From Clostridia bacterium (lineage in GTDB: Bacteria > Bacillota > Clostridia > Oscillospirales > Acutalibacteraceae), in assembly GCA_017443805.1 (NCBI GenBank), contig JAFSXY010000024.1, positions 1-32,463 on the forward strand: a stretch of 32,463 nucleotides of DNA, given 5' to 3'. Of this stretch, positions 1 to 8,920 are shown one piece after another (position 1 is the stretch's first letter; each line of letters opens with the position of its first letter). The notes under the pieces are model-generated. The model made no database searches. It was not told the origin of the DNA and saw only the letters and a program-made list of their open reading frames with translations. The translations under genes and the position numbers were made by a program.

Positions 1-213
1 GGCAGAGAAAAGGGGATCCTGGCCGGCGCGAACGTCGTCATGCCGAACCTCTCCCCTGCGGACGTCCGAGAGAAATACTCGCTGTACGACAACAAAATCT
101 GTACCGGAGAAGAATCCGCACAGTGTAAAGACTGCCTGTCCGCCCGTATGCGCGCCATCGGCTGCGAGCTTGTGGTATCGCGCGGGGACCCTGCGGAATA
201 TGAGAAAGGATAA
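1..213 (+). CDS. hydE: [FeFe]-hydrogenase maturase HydE, C-terminal fragment
   Basis: The window opens inside this gene; only the last 70 codons are present, in frame 1, ending in TAA. HydE is a radical-SAM enzyme that helps build the dithiomethylamine-containing 2Fe subcluster of [FeFe] hydrogenase. The visible tail carries the family's typical end region: GANVVMPNLSP, then YSLYDNK, then a Cys-containing segment (ICTGEES...CKDC). The radical-SAM CX3CX2C motif would lie upstream, outside the window. The gene sits 9 nt before hydG in the same direction, and that linkage strongly supports the call. Without the N-terminal half, identification rests on this C-terminal signature plus context. Confidence 0.88.
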   Translation, partial: GREKGILAGANVVMPNLSPADVREKYSLYDNKICTGEESAQCKDCLSARMRAIGCELVVSRGDPAEYEKG

Positions 214-222
214 TAATAGAAA

Positions 223-1671
223 ATGGCACAATACGATCCCGCGTCTCTTCACGCGGAGGATTTTATCAATGATGAAGAAATAAAAGAAACGCTTCGCTAC
301 GCCGAAGCGCATAAAAACGATCTGCCTTTGATCGAAGAGATCCTTGAGAAAGCAAGGCCGGTCAAAAAAGAAAAGGGCTTCGTCTGCCGTGGTCTGACGC
401 ATCGGGAAGCAAGCGTGCTGCTGGCCTGCGAGCTGCCGGAGGTCACGGAAAAGATCTACGAGATCGCAAAAGAGATCAAGCTTGCCTTTTACGGCAACCG
501 CATCGTGATCTTTGCGCCGCTGTATTTATCCAATTACTGTGTCAACGGCTGCGTATACTGCCCGTATCACCTGAAAAACAAGCATATTCCCCGCAAAAAG
601 CTGACGCAGGAGGAGGTCCGCGCCGAGGTGATCGCGCTGCAGGACATGGGCCACAAGCGACTGGCGATCGAGGCGGGCGAAGATCCGGTGAACAACCCGA
701 TCGAATATATTCTGGACTGTATTAAAACAATTTACGGCGTCCACCATAAAAACGGCGATATCCGGCGCGTAAACGTCAACATTGCCGCAACAACCGTGGA
801 AAACTACCGCAAACTGAAAGACGCAGGTATAGGGACCTACATCCTGTTTCAGGAAACCTATCACAAGGAAAGCTACCTGAAGCTGCATCCTACCGGCCCG
901 AAACATGATTACGATTACCATACGGAGGCGATGGACCGCGCCATGCAGGGCGGCATCGACGACGTAGGCCTTGGCGTTTTATTCGGCCTTGAAATGTACA
1001 AATACGAATTCGCCGGGCTGATCATGCACGCCGAGCATCTGGAGGCCGTACACGGCGTGGGGCCGCACACCATCAGCGTGCCGCGCGTCAAACGGGCGGA
1101 TGATATCGACCCTTCCGCTTTTGACAACGGGATCGACGACGAGACCTTTGCAAAGATCACCGCCTGCATCCGCCTTGCGGTCCCCTACACCGGCATGATC
1201 ATATCCACGCGTGAAAGCGAAGAAGTGCGCGCCAAGCTTTTGGACCTCGGCATTTCACAGGTCAGCGGCGCTTCACGCACGAGCGTGGGCGGTTATACGG
1301 AGGAGGAACGCCCGCACGATACGGAGCAGTTTGACGTCTCCGACCGGCGTTCATTGGACGAGGTCGTCCGCTGGCTGATGGAAAACGGCCATATCCCCTC
1401 TTTTTGTACCGCCTGTTACCGGGAGGGGCGCACGGGCGACCGTTTTATGAGCCTGTGCAAAAGCGGACAGATCTTAAACTGCTGCCATCCGAACGCTTTG
1501 ATGACGCTGACCGAGTATTTAGTGGACTACGCTTCGGATGAGACAAAGGCGATCGGCTTCCGGATGATCGAAAAAGAACTGGACCGGATCCCGGGCGACA
1601 AAGTGCGCGCCATCGCCGCACAGAATATAGAAGACATCAAAAATTCCAACCGGAGAGACTTCCGGTTCTGA
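223..1671 (+). CDS. hydG: [FeFe]-hydrogenase maturase HydG (radical SAM tyrosine lyase)
   Basis: HydG cleaves tyrosine to supply the CO and CN ligands and an Fe(CO)2(CN) synthon for the hydrogenase H-cluster. The 482-aa product has the expected length. The radical-SAM cluster motif CX3CX2C is visible as CVNGCVYC (C106, C110, C113). The C-terminal auxiliary-cluster motif CX2CX22C is intact (C395, C398, C421). The ATG at 223 follows an AAAGGA at 205-210 that lies in the end of hydE; spacing is somewhat long (about 12 nt). The gene lies between hydE (9 nt upstream) and hydF (16 nt downstream), a compact maturation operon. All key cysteines are present, so the enzyme should be functional. Confidence 0.96.
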   Translation: MAQYDPASLHAEDFINDEEIKETLRYAEAHKNDLPLIEEILEKARPVKKEKGFVCRGLTHREASVLLACELPEVTEKIYEIAKEIKLAFYGNRIVIFAPLYLSNYCVNGCVYCPYHLKNKHIPRKKLTQEEVRAEVIALQDMGHKRLAIEAGEDPVNNPIEYILDCIKTIYGVHHKNGDIRRVNVNIAATTVENYRKLKDAGIGTYILFQETYHKESYLKLHPTGPKHDYDYHTEAMDRAMQGGIDDVGLGVLFGLEMYKYEFAGLIMHAEHLEAVHGVGPHTISVPRVKRADDIDPSAFDNGIDDETFAKITACIRLAVPYTGMIISTRESEEVRAKLLDLGISQVSGASRTSVGGYTEEERPHDTEQFDVSDRRSLDEVVRWLMENGHIPSFCTACYREGRTGDRFMSLCKSGQILNCCHPNALMTLTEYLVDYASDETKAIGFRMIEKELDRIPGDKVRAIAAQNIEDIKNSNRRDFRF

Positions 1672-1687
1672 AAGAAAAGAGGTTCCT

Positions 1688-2884
1688 ATGTCCCTCAATG
1701 AAACCGTATCCGCAGAGCGCATCCATATCAGCTTTTTCGGGAAACGCAACGTCGGGAAATCCAGTCTTGTCAACGCCGTGACAGGGCAAAACCTAAGCAT
1801 TGTATCCGACGTCAAGGGCACCACGACCGATCCCGTAAAAAAAGCCATGGAGCTGCTGCCGCTGGGACCGGTGCTGATCACGGACACGCCGGGCCTTGAC
1901 GACGAGGGGACCCTCGGCGCACAGCGCATAAAAAAAGCAAAGCAAACGCTTGCCGGCACCGATATCGCCGTTCTGGTAACAGACGCCGTTTCCGGGCTTT
2001 CCGACGAAGACCTTGCGCTGATCGACCTGTTTTCCGCACGCGGGCTCCCCTACCTGATCGCTTACAATAAAACGGATCTGCTGCCGGACGTACCGCAGGC
2101 GGATCAAAACGCCGTTTACGTCAGCGCGCTGACGGGGCTCGGCGTTACAGAGCTGAAACGAAAGCTGGGGGATTTTGCAAAACAGATCAAAACGGATAAA
2201 AAGCTCCTTGCGGATCTGGTCTCGCCGGGCGACACGGTCGTTCTTGTCATACCGATCGACTTGTCCGCGCCGAAGGGACGGATCATTCTGCCGCAGCAGC
2301 AGGTTTTGCGCGAGCTGTTGGATCTCGGCTGCACGGCCGTTTGCTGTCAGCCCGGGCAATTGCCCGGCGTGCTTGCCGGTTTACGGACGCCGCCGCGGCT
2401 GGTCGTCACCGACTCGCAGGTCTTTGCGCGCGTTGCGCAAACCGTGCCGAAAGAAATTCCCCTGACCTCATTTTCCATTTTATTTGCACGCTACAAGGGG
2501 GAACTGCAAACGCTGGTCGCCGGTGCGAAACGCCTGTCCTCTCTTCGGGACGGCGAACGCGTTCTGATTTCCGAGGGCTGCACGCACCATCGGCAGTGCG
2601 GCGACATCGGCACGGAGAAGCTGCCGCGCTGGATCGAAGCATACAGCGGCGCAAAGCCCGTCTTTTCCTTTACGTCCGGCGGAGATTTTCCGGAAGTGAC
2701 GTCAGACTATGCGCTGATCGTCCACTGCGGCGGCTGCATGCTGGGCGAAGCGGAAATGCGCGCGCGGATGGCGCGTGCGGAAATATCGGGCGTGCCCATG
2801 GTAAATTACGGCGTCGCCATCGCAGCCATGCACGGGCTGCTGGACCGAAGTCTCTCGGTTTTCGGCAGAACAGACGAAATGTAA
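1688..2884 (+). CDS. hydF: [FeFe]-hydrogenase maturation GTPase/scaffold HydF
   Basis: HydF is the GTPase scaffold on which the 2Fe subcluster is assembled before transfer to apo-HydA. The 398-aa protein has an N-terminal TrmE-like G domain: P-loop GKRNVGKSS (18-26), TTTD (45-48), DTPG (66-69) and NKTD (127-130). The C-terminal domain keeps the HydF cluster ligands, a Cys in CTHH (C298) and HCGGC (C347, C350), matching the CxH...HCxxC signature. The start has AAGAGG just upstream. It ends the hydE-hydG-hydF set; no terminator with a strong stem follows, although a T-rich stretch lies at 2890-2908. No hydrogenase structural gene is in the window. Confidence 0.96.
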   Translation: MSLNETVSAERIHISFFGKRNVGKSSLVNAVTGQNLSIVSDVKGTTTDPVKKAMELLPLGPVLITDTPGLDDEGTLGAQRIKKAKQTLAGTDIAVLVTDAVSGLSDEDLALIDLFSARGLPYLIAYNKTDLLPDVPQADQNAVYVSALTGLGVTELKRKLGDFAKQIKTDKKLLADLVSPGDTVVLVIPIDLSAPKGRIILPQQQVLRELLDLGCTAVCCQPGQLPGVLAGLRTPPRLVVTDSQVFARVAQTVPKEIPLTSFSILFARYKGELQTLVAGAKRLSSLRDGERVLISEGCTHHRQCGDIGTEKLPRWIEAYSGAKPVFSFTSGGDFPEVTSDYALIVHCGGCMLGEAEMRARMARAEISGVPMVNYGVAIAAMHGLLDRSLSVFGRTDEM

Positions 2885-2910
2885 AAAAGGCTTTTTTGCC
2901 GGTTTTTATC

Positions 2911-2939
2911 TTGAAAAGCTCGGAAAAAAGTGTTATTAT
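2911..2939 (+). promoter_or_regulatory. Sigma-A-type promoter for the secreted hydrolase-like gene
   Basis: TTGAAA (2911-2916), a 17-nt spacer and TATTAT (2934-2939) lie 36 bp before the chosen start at 2975. This suggests that the secreted-protein gene is transcribed independently of the hyd operon. Called by eye from the hexamers and spacing. Confidence 0.6.
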
Positions 2940-2974
2940 ACATATGTAATCCATAAAAAGGAGTGACTTTGCAT

Positions 2975-4510
2975 ATGAAAAAAACACTGAAAAAAACACT
3001 TGCAGTCATTTTAGTCCTCAGTGTTTTGATCCCCTGTTCCGCCGTCGCGCTCCGGGTAAAGGCGAAGGATGCGGACGCTGTGACGATCTATGTGCGCGGC
3101 GTAACCGACATTTACAAATACAACGAAGACGGCTCAAAGGAAGCGCTGTACGACGACGGAGAATACGTTGACGCGATTATCGACGACGCCGCGCCGCTTT
3201 TGCTTACGGGGAAATACGACGCCTATGCCGAAAAGGTCCTGGAAATCGTTACGCCTGCTTATGAAGCCTTCCGTCCGAGTCTGGAGGACGGCTCCGTGCC
3301 GGCGAACACCCATCCGGAGTTTGTTTGGGATGCGGACGACATAGATCCCGACGCCCCTTATTATGAGTATTTTTTGGATGAACGGCTCTCCCCCTTTGTT
3401 GTCGCGGAGGATCTGCACAACTATATCGAGGCCGTAAAAGCCGAAACAGGCAAAACAAAGATCTACCTCTATGCCAGATGTCTGGGCCCCGTCGCCGCGC
3501 TGACTTATCTTTACGTTTATGAAAGGCCGCTGAACTATGAAAACGTGGCGGGCGTGATGCTCTCCTTCTCAACACACGAGAGCATGTCGCTTGCAGACGC
3601 CGTGTTCACCGGGTCGGTCTATGTTTCATCCAAGGCGCTGACCAGATGGCTGGCCAGCACGGATCTGACCGAGATGGACGTGGATGCGGGAACCGCACAG
3701 ATGATACAGAGACTGCTGAACGCGCTCAACGCCGTGCAGGGACTGAGCTTGACGTCTTCTTTGCTCAACCGCCTTTACTCCAACCTAAAATACAATCTCT
3801 TTAAGCCTCTGTTAAAAGAATACTATGCGCTGCGTCTGATGGATATGGCCTGCGTCAATGAAAAATTTGACGACATGATCGCCTATCTGTTCTCCGACGA
3901 GGGCGACGAAGAGACTTACGCTTACGCGCTCGGCGAGCTGCGCAACTACCACGAAAACGTCTATCCCGCGATCAACGGCATGCTGCAGACGATCAAAGAG
4001 CAGGGCAAAAACGTGATCATCATGGCGGACTACGGCGGACAGCAGTATCCCGTCAGCAAGGAAAGTGAATATCTGGGAGACTATCAGGTAGGCACCAAGG
4101 CGCAGAGCATCGGCGCCACCACGTCCAAGGTGGACGAAACGCTCAGCAAATCCTATATTGCCGAAAGGAAAGAAGCGGGCTTTGAAGCCTATATTTCCCC
4201 CGACAAAAAAGTGGACGCCTCAACCTGCCTTTTCCCGGACAATACCTTCTTTGTGGCGAACCTCGACCACGTATGGTCTTCCGACTATACACACGCAGAG
4301 CTTTCCATGCTTTATACAGACGAGTTTGACGTCCATTCGGACCCGGAATTGCCGCAATTCCTGTACTGGGATGAAGAAAATGCAAAACTGGTCCCGCTGT
4401 CCTCCGTACAAACGGATCAGAACGATGAGAACGATTTTCTTGCATTTCTCCGTAAAATTGTGGACTTCTTCAAGCGGATCATTCAGGCTATCGTGAATAT
4501 TTTCAAATAA
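2975..4510 (+). CDS. Secreted alpha/beta-hydrolase-like protein with Cys at the nucleophile elbow
   Basis: Function is not established. The ATG at 2975 is chosen because AAGGAG (2958-2963) lies 11 nt upstream and because it opens directly on a Sec signal peptide: MKKTLKK, a hydrophobic stretch, then cleavage near A-L-R-V-K. The GTG at 2963 overlaps the ribosome binding site. The 511-aa product has a central segment resembling an alpha/beta hydrolase: beta strand KIYLYA, then R-C-L-G-P followed by a helix, so the usual G-x-S-x-G nucleophile Ser is Cys169. A late NLDHVW could supply the catalytic His. The last 20 residues form a hydrophobic/basic amphipathic tail (KIVDFFKRIIQAIVNIFK). It is monocistronic, with its own promoter and terminator. 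A non-enzymatic role is possible. Confidence 0.6.
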   Translation: MKKTLKKTLAVILVLSVLIPCSAVALRVKAKDADAVTIYVRGVTDIYKYNEDGSKEALYDDGEYVDAIIDDAAPLLLTGKYDAYAEKVLEIVTPAYEAFRPSLEDGSVPANTHPEFVWDADDIDPDAPYYEYFLDERLSPFVVAEDLHNYIEAVKAETGKTKIYLYARCLGPVAALTYLYVYERPLNYENVAGVMLSFSTHESMSLADAVFTGSVYVSSKALTRWLASTDLTEMDVDAGTAQMIQRLLNALNAVQGLSLTSSLLNRLYSNLKYNLFKPLLKEYYALRLMDMACVNEKFDDMIAYLFSDEGDEETYAYALGELRNYHENVYPAINGMLQTIKEQGKNVIIMADYGGQQYPVSKESEYLGDYQVGTKAQSIGATTSKVDETLSKSYIAERKEAGFEAYISPDKKVDASTCLFPDNTFFVANLDHVWSSDYTHAELSMLYTDEFDVHSDPELPQFLYWDEENAKLVPLSSVQTDQNDENDFLAFLRKIVDFFKRIIQAIVNIFK

Positions 4511-4533
4511 AACAGGCAAGATCCCCTTGACAC

Positions 4534-4569
4534 GGATCCGGCGGCATATACCGTCGGATCCTTTTTTTC
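4534..4569 (+). terminator. Rho-independent terminator after the secreted hydrolase-like gene
   Basis: An 11-bp stem (4534-4544 with 4551-4561, one G-T pair) closes a 6-nt loop and is followed by seven T residues (4562-4568). It separates the 2975-4510 gene from the glycan operon. Confidence 0.88.
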
Positions 4570-4571
4570 TA

Positions 4572-4600
4572 TTGAATTTTCCCCGTAGGCATGTTAAAAT
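4572..4600 (+). promoter_or_regulatory. Promoter of the propeller/GH38 operon
   Basis: TTGAAT (4572-4577), a 17-nt spacer and TAAAAT (4595-4600) with an extended -10 TG at 4592-4593. It begins immediately after the terminator T-tract and 32 bp before the ATG at 4632. Confidence 0.65.
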
Positions 4601-4631
4601 GGATGTATTATTAAAAAGGGAGAAAGCAACG

Positions 4632-6431
4632 ATGCAATCGATCAGACTTTCAGACGTTCTCGCCAGAGTCATACAAATCCACGAGCTTACGGATCCGGCC
4701 GTACCTGCGGCGCTTTTTTCCGCGCCGCAGGACACGGGGGTTCCTTTTATTCAAGAAATCCGCTATCCGCTGCCGTCGGCAAAACACAGCTACACCTGTT
4801 TTGCAAAAACGAAACGCGCGGTCTGGATGGGCGCCGACAACGGTTTAACGCGCTATGAAGAAGCCCCGCAGCACGAAGCGGACAGAGTCATGTTTTTTCC
4901 CGCGGAGCGAAATCTTGCGGACAACTGCGTCAAAGCGCTGTACGTACCGGACGAAAACCGGGAGGAGATCTGGGCGCTTACGCAGACAGCCGTTGCGCAC
5001 ATCATACTGCGCACGCTCTCCGGCGAAGAGAAAGCGGAGATCTTAACGGAGGAGACGCTTTCCTACGTCGACCGCCACGGCATGGTCTCGCAAAAGGATC
5101 TGACGGAGCCGCGCAAGCCTGCCAGCGCCGTGCCGCACGGACATTCCGACAACTCCGGCACCTTTACGGCGGGTTTCGCCGTGGGAGAGCTTTGCAAATA
5201 CGCATACTACAAACGCACCCTCGGCCCGGCGCACGAGAAAACCGTACGCGCGCGGGCAAGCGCCGTACGCAGCACGGAAGCGACCCTGCTTTTAATGTAT
5301 ATGCCCTGCCGCGGCAACGGTTTTGTGGCAAGGACCTATCTGACGCCCAATGAGCCGCTGCCGGACGACGGTCTGTTTTACCGGATCGAAAACGGAAAAG
5401 CCGTGTGTCTGGATACGTCGCAGGCGCGCGAACGCGGTATTGCAGGCAAAGAGATCTATGCCGGCGGCACGATCCCGCAGCGTCTGCGCCATCTGTTTGA
5501 GGATGAGGGCTATACGCTGGACGGCCTGCGCTACAAGGGCGACACCAGCAGCGACGAGATCACCCACCATTTTCTGCTTGCTTACTTTACGCATATGATC
5601 CTGGGAGAAGAGGACAAGGAGCTGGACGCGCTGATGATCACGGCTGTTAAAAACACGCTGCAGCACATCATCGACAACGGCAACCGCCTGATAGAATGCG
5701 ACGGCGAGCCGACCACCTGGGCGAAATGGGACAAGGGTTATTTCAGCGAGCTGCTCGGCTGGTCGGACGGCTGTCTGAACGCCGCGGAGCTTTTAATGTA
5801 CCATAAGGTCGTCATGGCGATCAGCGGCGAAACGGGCAAATGGAAAGAAAACTACGACCGTCTGGTAAATGCGGAGGGATACGCGCATCTGACCACCCTG
5901 CACGACAGCCGCTTCCACATTTCCGCCGACGTATCGGGGCTGGAACAGGTGGAGGAGCTGATGTACGGCGACAACATGCTTGCCACATGCGCGTACTGGC
6001 TGCTGATCACGCTGGAAGAGGATGAAAAGCTGAAAGAAACGTACCGGGCCGGCTACCGCGGCTGGAACGGCACGTTCCGCAGGGAACACAATCCCATCTA
6101 CGATATTCCCTATATGCTCTCCTGTCCGGACGACCCGGTGGACACGCAGATGCTCGCCGACTGGTTCCGGCGGCAGGATATCTCCCGCGTGTGCGGGTCG
6201 GTCTCGATCGAGGAACGCCGGGACGTGCCCGTCCGCTACCGTTTCGGCGGCACAAAGGAGACGTCCTGGCTTTTAATGCCGGATGAACGCGGCATTTCAA
6301 AATACGACCGCAACCCCTACGCTTTCATTTCCGCACACAACGAGAACGGTACGCAGGTGCTGGAAAGCTGTTACGTTTACACCTGCGCCTACTGGCTGGG
6401 CAAATACTACGGCGTCATTGAGGAGGACTGA
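4632..6431 (+). CDS. Propeller-blade plus alpha/alpha-toroid protein, probable glycan-processing protein
   Basis: I do not recognise a named family. The ATG at 4632 is preferred over upstream in-frame codons because AAAGGGAG lies at 4615-4622 and the promoter is at 4572-4600. The 599-aa product has no signal peptide. Residues about 55-75 (AVWMGADNGLTRYE) and 96-125 (DNCVKALYVPDENREEIWAL) match the two-component-regulator-propeller (Reg_prop) repeat consensus, giving one or two lone blades. Residues about 200-560 are helix-rich with aromatic and acidic clusters (GEPTTWAKWDKGYF, SELLGWSDGCLN), reminiscent of an (alpha/alpha)6 toroid as in some glycosidases and lyases. It ends 3 nt before the GH38 gene, so co-transcription is near certain. 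A role in sugar binding or hydrolysis is inference from context. Confidence 0.6.
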   Translation: MQSIRLSDVLARVIQIHELTDPAVPAALFSAPQDTGVPFIQEIRYPLPSAKHSYTCFAKTKRAVWMGADNGLTRYEEAPQHEADRVMFFPAERNLADNCVKALYVPDENREEIWALTQTAVAHIILRTLSGEEKAEILTEETLSYVDRHGMVSQKDLTEPRKPASAVPHGHSDNSGTFTAGFAVGELCKYAYYKRTLGPAHEKTVRARASAVRSTEATLLLMYMPCRGNGFVARTYLTPNEPLPDDGLFYRIENGKAVCLDTSQARERGIAGKEIYAGGTIPQRLRHLFEDEGYTLDGLRYKGDTSSDEITHHFLLAYFTHMILGEEDKELDALMITAVKNTLQHIIDNGNRLIECDGEPTTWAKWDKGYFSELLGWSDGCLNAAELLMYHKVVMAISGETGKWKENYDRLVNAEGYAHLTTLHDSRFHISADVSGLEQVEELMYGDNMLATCAYWLLITLEEDEKLKETYRAGYRGWNGTFRREHNPIYDIPYMLSCPDDPVDTQMLADWFRRQDISRVCGSVSIEERRDVPVRYRFGGTKETSWLLMPDERGISKYDRNPYAFISAHNENGTQVLESCYVYTCAYWLGKYYGVIEED

Positions 6432-6434
6432 ACG

Positions 6435-8912
6435 ATGAACGAGATACCGAAAACACATCTGATCGGCAACGCACATCTGGACCCCATCTGGCTTTGGCGG
6501 TGGACCGAGGGCTGCGGCGAAGTCCTGCAGACCTTCCGCAGCGCGCTGGACCGGCTGAAGGAATATGAGGATTTTGTGTTTACCTGCTCCTCCGCCGCTT
6601 ATTACAAATGGGTGGAGGACATCGATCCCGCCATGTTCGGCGAGATCGTTGAACGCGTTAAAGAAGGCCGCTGGGTACCGGTCAACGGCTGGTGGGTGCA
6701 GCCGGACTGCAATATGCCCTCCGGCGAAAGCTTTGCGAGGCAGGCGCTTTATTCCCAGCTTTACTACTATGAAAAATTCGGACGGATCTGCTCCACGGGC
6801 TATAACGTAGACTCCTTCGGGCATAACGCGAATCTGCCGCAGCTTTTGCGGCAGGGCGGAATGAACGCCTACGTCATGATGCGGCCCGGCGCACACGAAA
6901 ACCCCGACGTGCCCGGCACGTTCCTTTGGGAATCGGCCGACGGCAGCAAGGTGCTGACCTATAAGATCCCCACATCCTACGCCGTTCATTCGTCCGGGTC
7001 GCTTGACGAAGCGCTTGCGCTGCTGGATGAGACCGCGAAAAAAGAGGGGCACGGCATGATGCTCTTTTACGGCGTGGGCAACCACGGCGGCGGCCCCACC
7101 AGAGGCGATATCGAGCACCTGTTGACCATGATGCGCCGCGACGGCTACAGCGAACTGGAGTTTTCCTCGCCGGACGGCTTTTTTATGGAATTAAGTCTCG
7201 GGATGCCGGACCTCCCCGTTTGGAAGGACGAGCTGCAGCACCACGCCAGCGGCTGCTATTCCGCAACGAGCCTTGTAAAAATGCTCAACCGCCGCGCGGA
7301 AAACGCGCTGTTTGCCTCAGAGGCGTTTGCCACGGTCGCGAACAAAACGGCGGGGATGCAGGCGAAAACAGCGGATTACAAAGAAGCGTGGCGGGACGTC
7401 TGCTTCAATCAGTTCCACGACGTGCTCTGCGGCTGCTCCATCATGGAGGCCTACCGGGACGTGCGCGACAGCGAGGGCCACGCCATCACCATATCCGACC
7501 GGCTGCAGAATGAGGCGCTGCTGCGGCTTGCGCACCGGATAGACACATGGGTGGAAGGCGTTTCGGAGCCCTATACCGAAACCAGAAACCAGGACGCGCG
7601 TTTTCCAAGACCCATTGTCGTCTTTAATCCGCTGTCCTTCCCGGTAAAGACGCCGGTACGGACCTACCATCCGTCTTCCGAGGTCAGAGACGCCGACGGA
7701 AACGCCGTTCCGTTCCAGAACGTACGGTCCTCCCGTTCCAACGATTCGCACCTCGATACCGTTTTTCTTGCGCAGATCCCGGCGCTGGGTTACGCGACCT
7801 ATTGGCTGAAGGGCTATGACGAAAACAACGCAGCCGTACTGAAAACCGACGTTTTTGCCGAAGGCCTGACAATGGAAAACCGGTTTATAAAAGCGACCTT
7901 CGACAAAAGAACCGGCGCGATCGTCAGCCTGGTGGACAAAGAAAGCGGGTTTGATTACGCTTCTGCGGAAAAACCCGTGGCGGTCCCGGTTGTCATTGAC
8001 GACCGTAAAACCGACACCTGGGCGCACAACGTTTTCCGTTTCCACGACGTAAAAGGCGGCATGGCGCTTCAAAGCATCGAGCTGATCGAAGCGGGCCCCG
8101 TCCGCGCCGTTATCCGCACAAAGCACAGTTTCGGGCAGTCTCTGCTCACGCAGGACTTTATCCTCGGCAGCGAACAGCGGGTGCTGCGCGTCAAATGCAA
8201 GGCGCGCTGGGCAGAAGACTTTACGATGCTGAAAATGAGCTTCCCCGTAACCGGCGACAATCTGATCAACACCTGTGAGATCGCGGCGGATTACATCAAG
8301 CGTCCCGCAAACGGCGAAGAAGAGCCCATGCAGAAGTGGACCTCCGTCAGCTTTGATAACGGCGCGCGCCGTACGCTCGCGTTGGTCAACGACGGCAAAT
8401 ACAGCTACGACTGTCCCGGCAGCGATTTACGTATTACCCTGCTGCGCAACGTGATTTTTGCCGACCACTATTCCCACCGTCCCGCAGCGGATTTCAACTT
8501 TACGGACGAGGGCATGCAGCGCTTTGAATACGGCATAAGCGTGTTTGACGGCGAAGCGGAAAACAGCCGGATCGCAAACGAGGCGCTGGCCTTCAATATC
8601 CGCCCCACTGCCATCCCGGAGAGCTTCCACAAGGGCGACATGCCGCAGCGGCACGGCTTTATCGAGGTCCACGACGACAACATCCTTATGACAGCCTTCA
8701 AGCTCTGCGAGGACGGCTCGGGCGACGCCGTAATGAGACTGTATGAATCCCGCGGGAAAGAGACACACACGTACGTGCTCTGCGATATGCTGGACGCCGG
8801 CTTCCGCGTTGATTTTATGCCGCACGAGATCAAAACCTTCCGCATTGACAAAAACGGCCGCGTCAGTGAAGTCAACTTCCTCGAAGGCGTCGTACCGTAT
8901 TACGAAGAATAA
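6435..8912 (+). CDS. GH38 alpha-mannosidase
   Basis: A retaining alpha-mannosidase of glycoside hydrolase family 38 that removes mannose from glycans or manno-oligosaccharides; it is probably cytoplasmic, as no signal peptide is seen. The 825-aa protein starts with the family signature NAHLDPIWLW (zinc ligands H14 and D16). NVDSFGHN supplies the nucleophile and zinc ligand D126, and NQFHDVLCG supplies H328, equivalent to the fourth zinc ligand. A middle three-helix domain and a long C-terminal beta domain follow, as in other bacterial GH38 enzymes. It lies 3 nt downstream of the propeller/toroid gene and ends at a strong bidirectional terminator. Fine specificity (alpha-1,2/1,3/1,6 or mannosylglycerate) cannot be read from sequence alone. 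Confidence 0.93.
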   Translation: MNEIPKTHLIGNAHLDPIWLWRWTEGCGEVLQTFRSALDRLKEYEDFVFTCSSAAYYKWVEDIDPAMFGEIVERVKEGRWVPVNGWWVQPDCNMPSGESFARQALYSQLYYYEKFGRICSTGYNVDSFGHNANLPQLLRQGGMNAYVMMRPGAHENPDVPGTFLWESADGSKVLTYKIPTSYAVHSSGSLDEALALLDETAKKEGHGMMLFYGVGNHGGGPTRGDIEHLLTMMRRDGYSELEFSSPDGFFMELSLGMPDLPVWKDELQHHASGCYSATSLVKMLNRRAENALFASEAFATVANKTAGMQAKTADYKEAWRDVCFNQFHDVLCGCSIMEAYRDVRDSEGHAITISDRLQNEALLRLAHRIDTWVEGVSEPYTETRNQDARFPRPIVVFNPLSFPVKTPVRTYHPSSEVRDADGNAVPFQNVRSSRSNDSHLDTVFLAQIPALGYATYWLKGYDENNAAVLKTDVFAEGLTMENRFIKATFDKRTGAIVSLVDKESGFDYASAEKPVAVPVVIDDRKTDTWAHNVFRFHDVKGGMALQSIELIEAGPVRAVIRTKHSFGQSLLTQDFILGSEQRVLRVKCKARWAEDFTMLKMSFPVTGDNLINTCEIAADYIKRPANGEEEPMQKWTSVSFDNGARRTLALVNDGKYSYDCPGSDLRITLLRNVIFADHYSHRPAADFNFTDEGMQRFEYGISVFDGEAENSRIANEALAFNIRPTAIPESFHKGDMPQRHGFIEVHDDNILMTAFKLCEDGSGDAVMRLYESRGKETHTYVLCDMLDAGFRVDFMPHEIKTFRIDKNGRVSEVNFLEGVVPYYEE

Positions 8913-8920
8913 GGAAAGAA

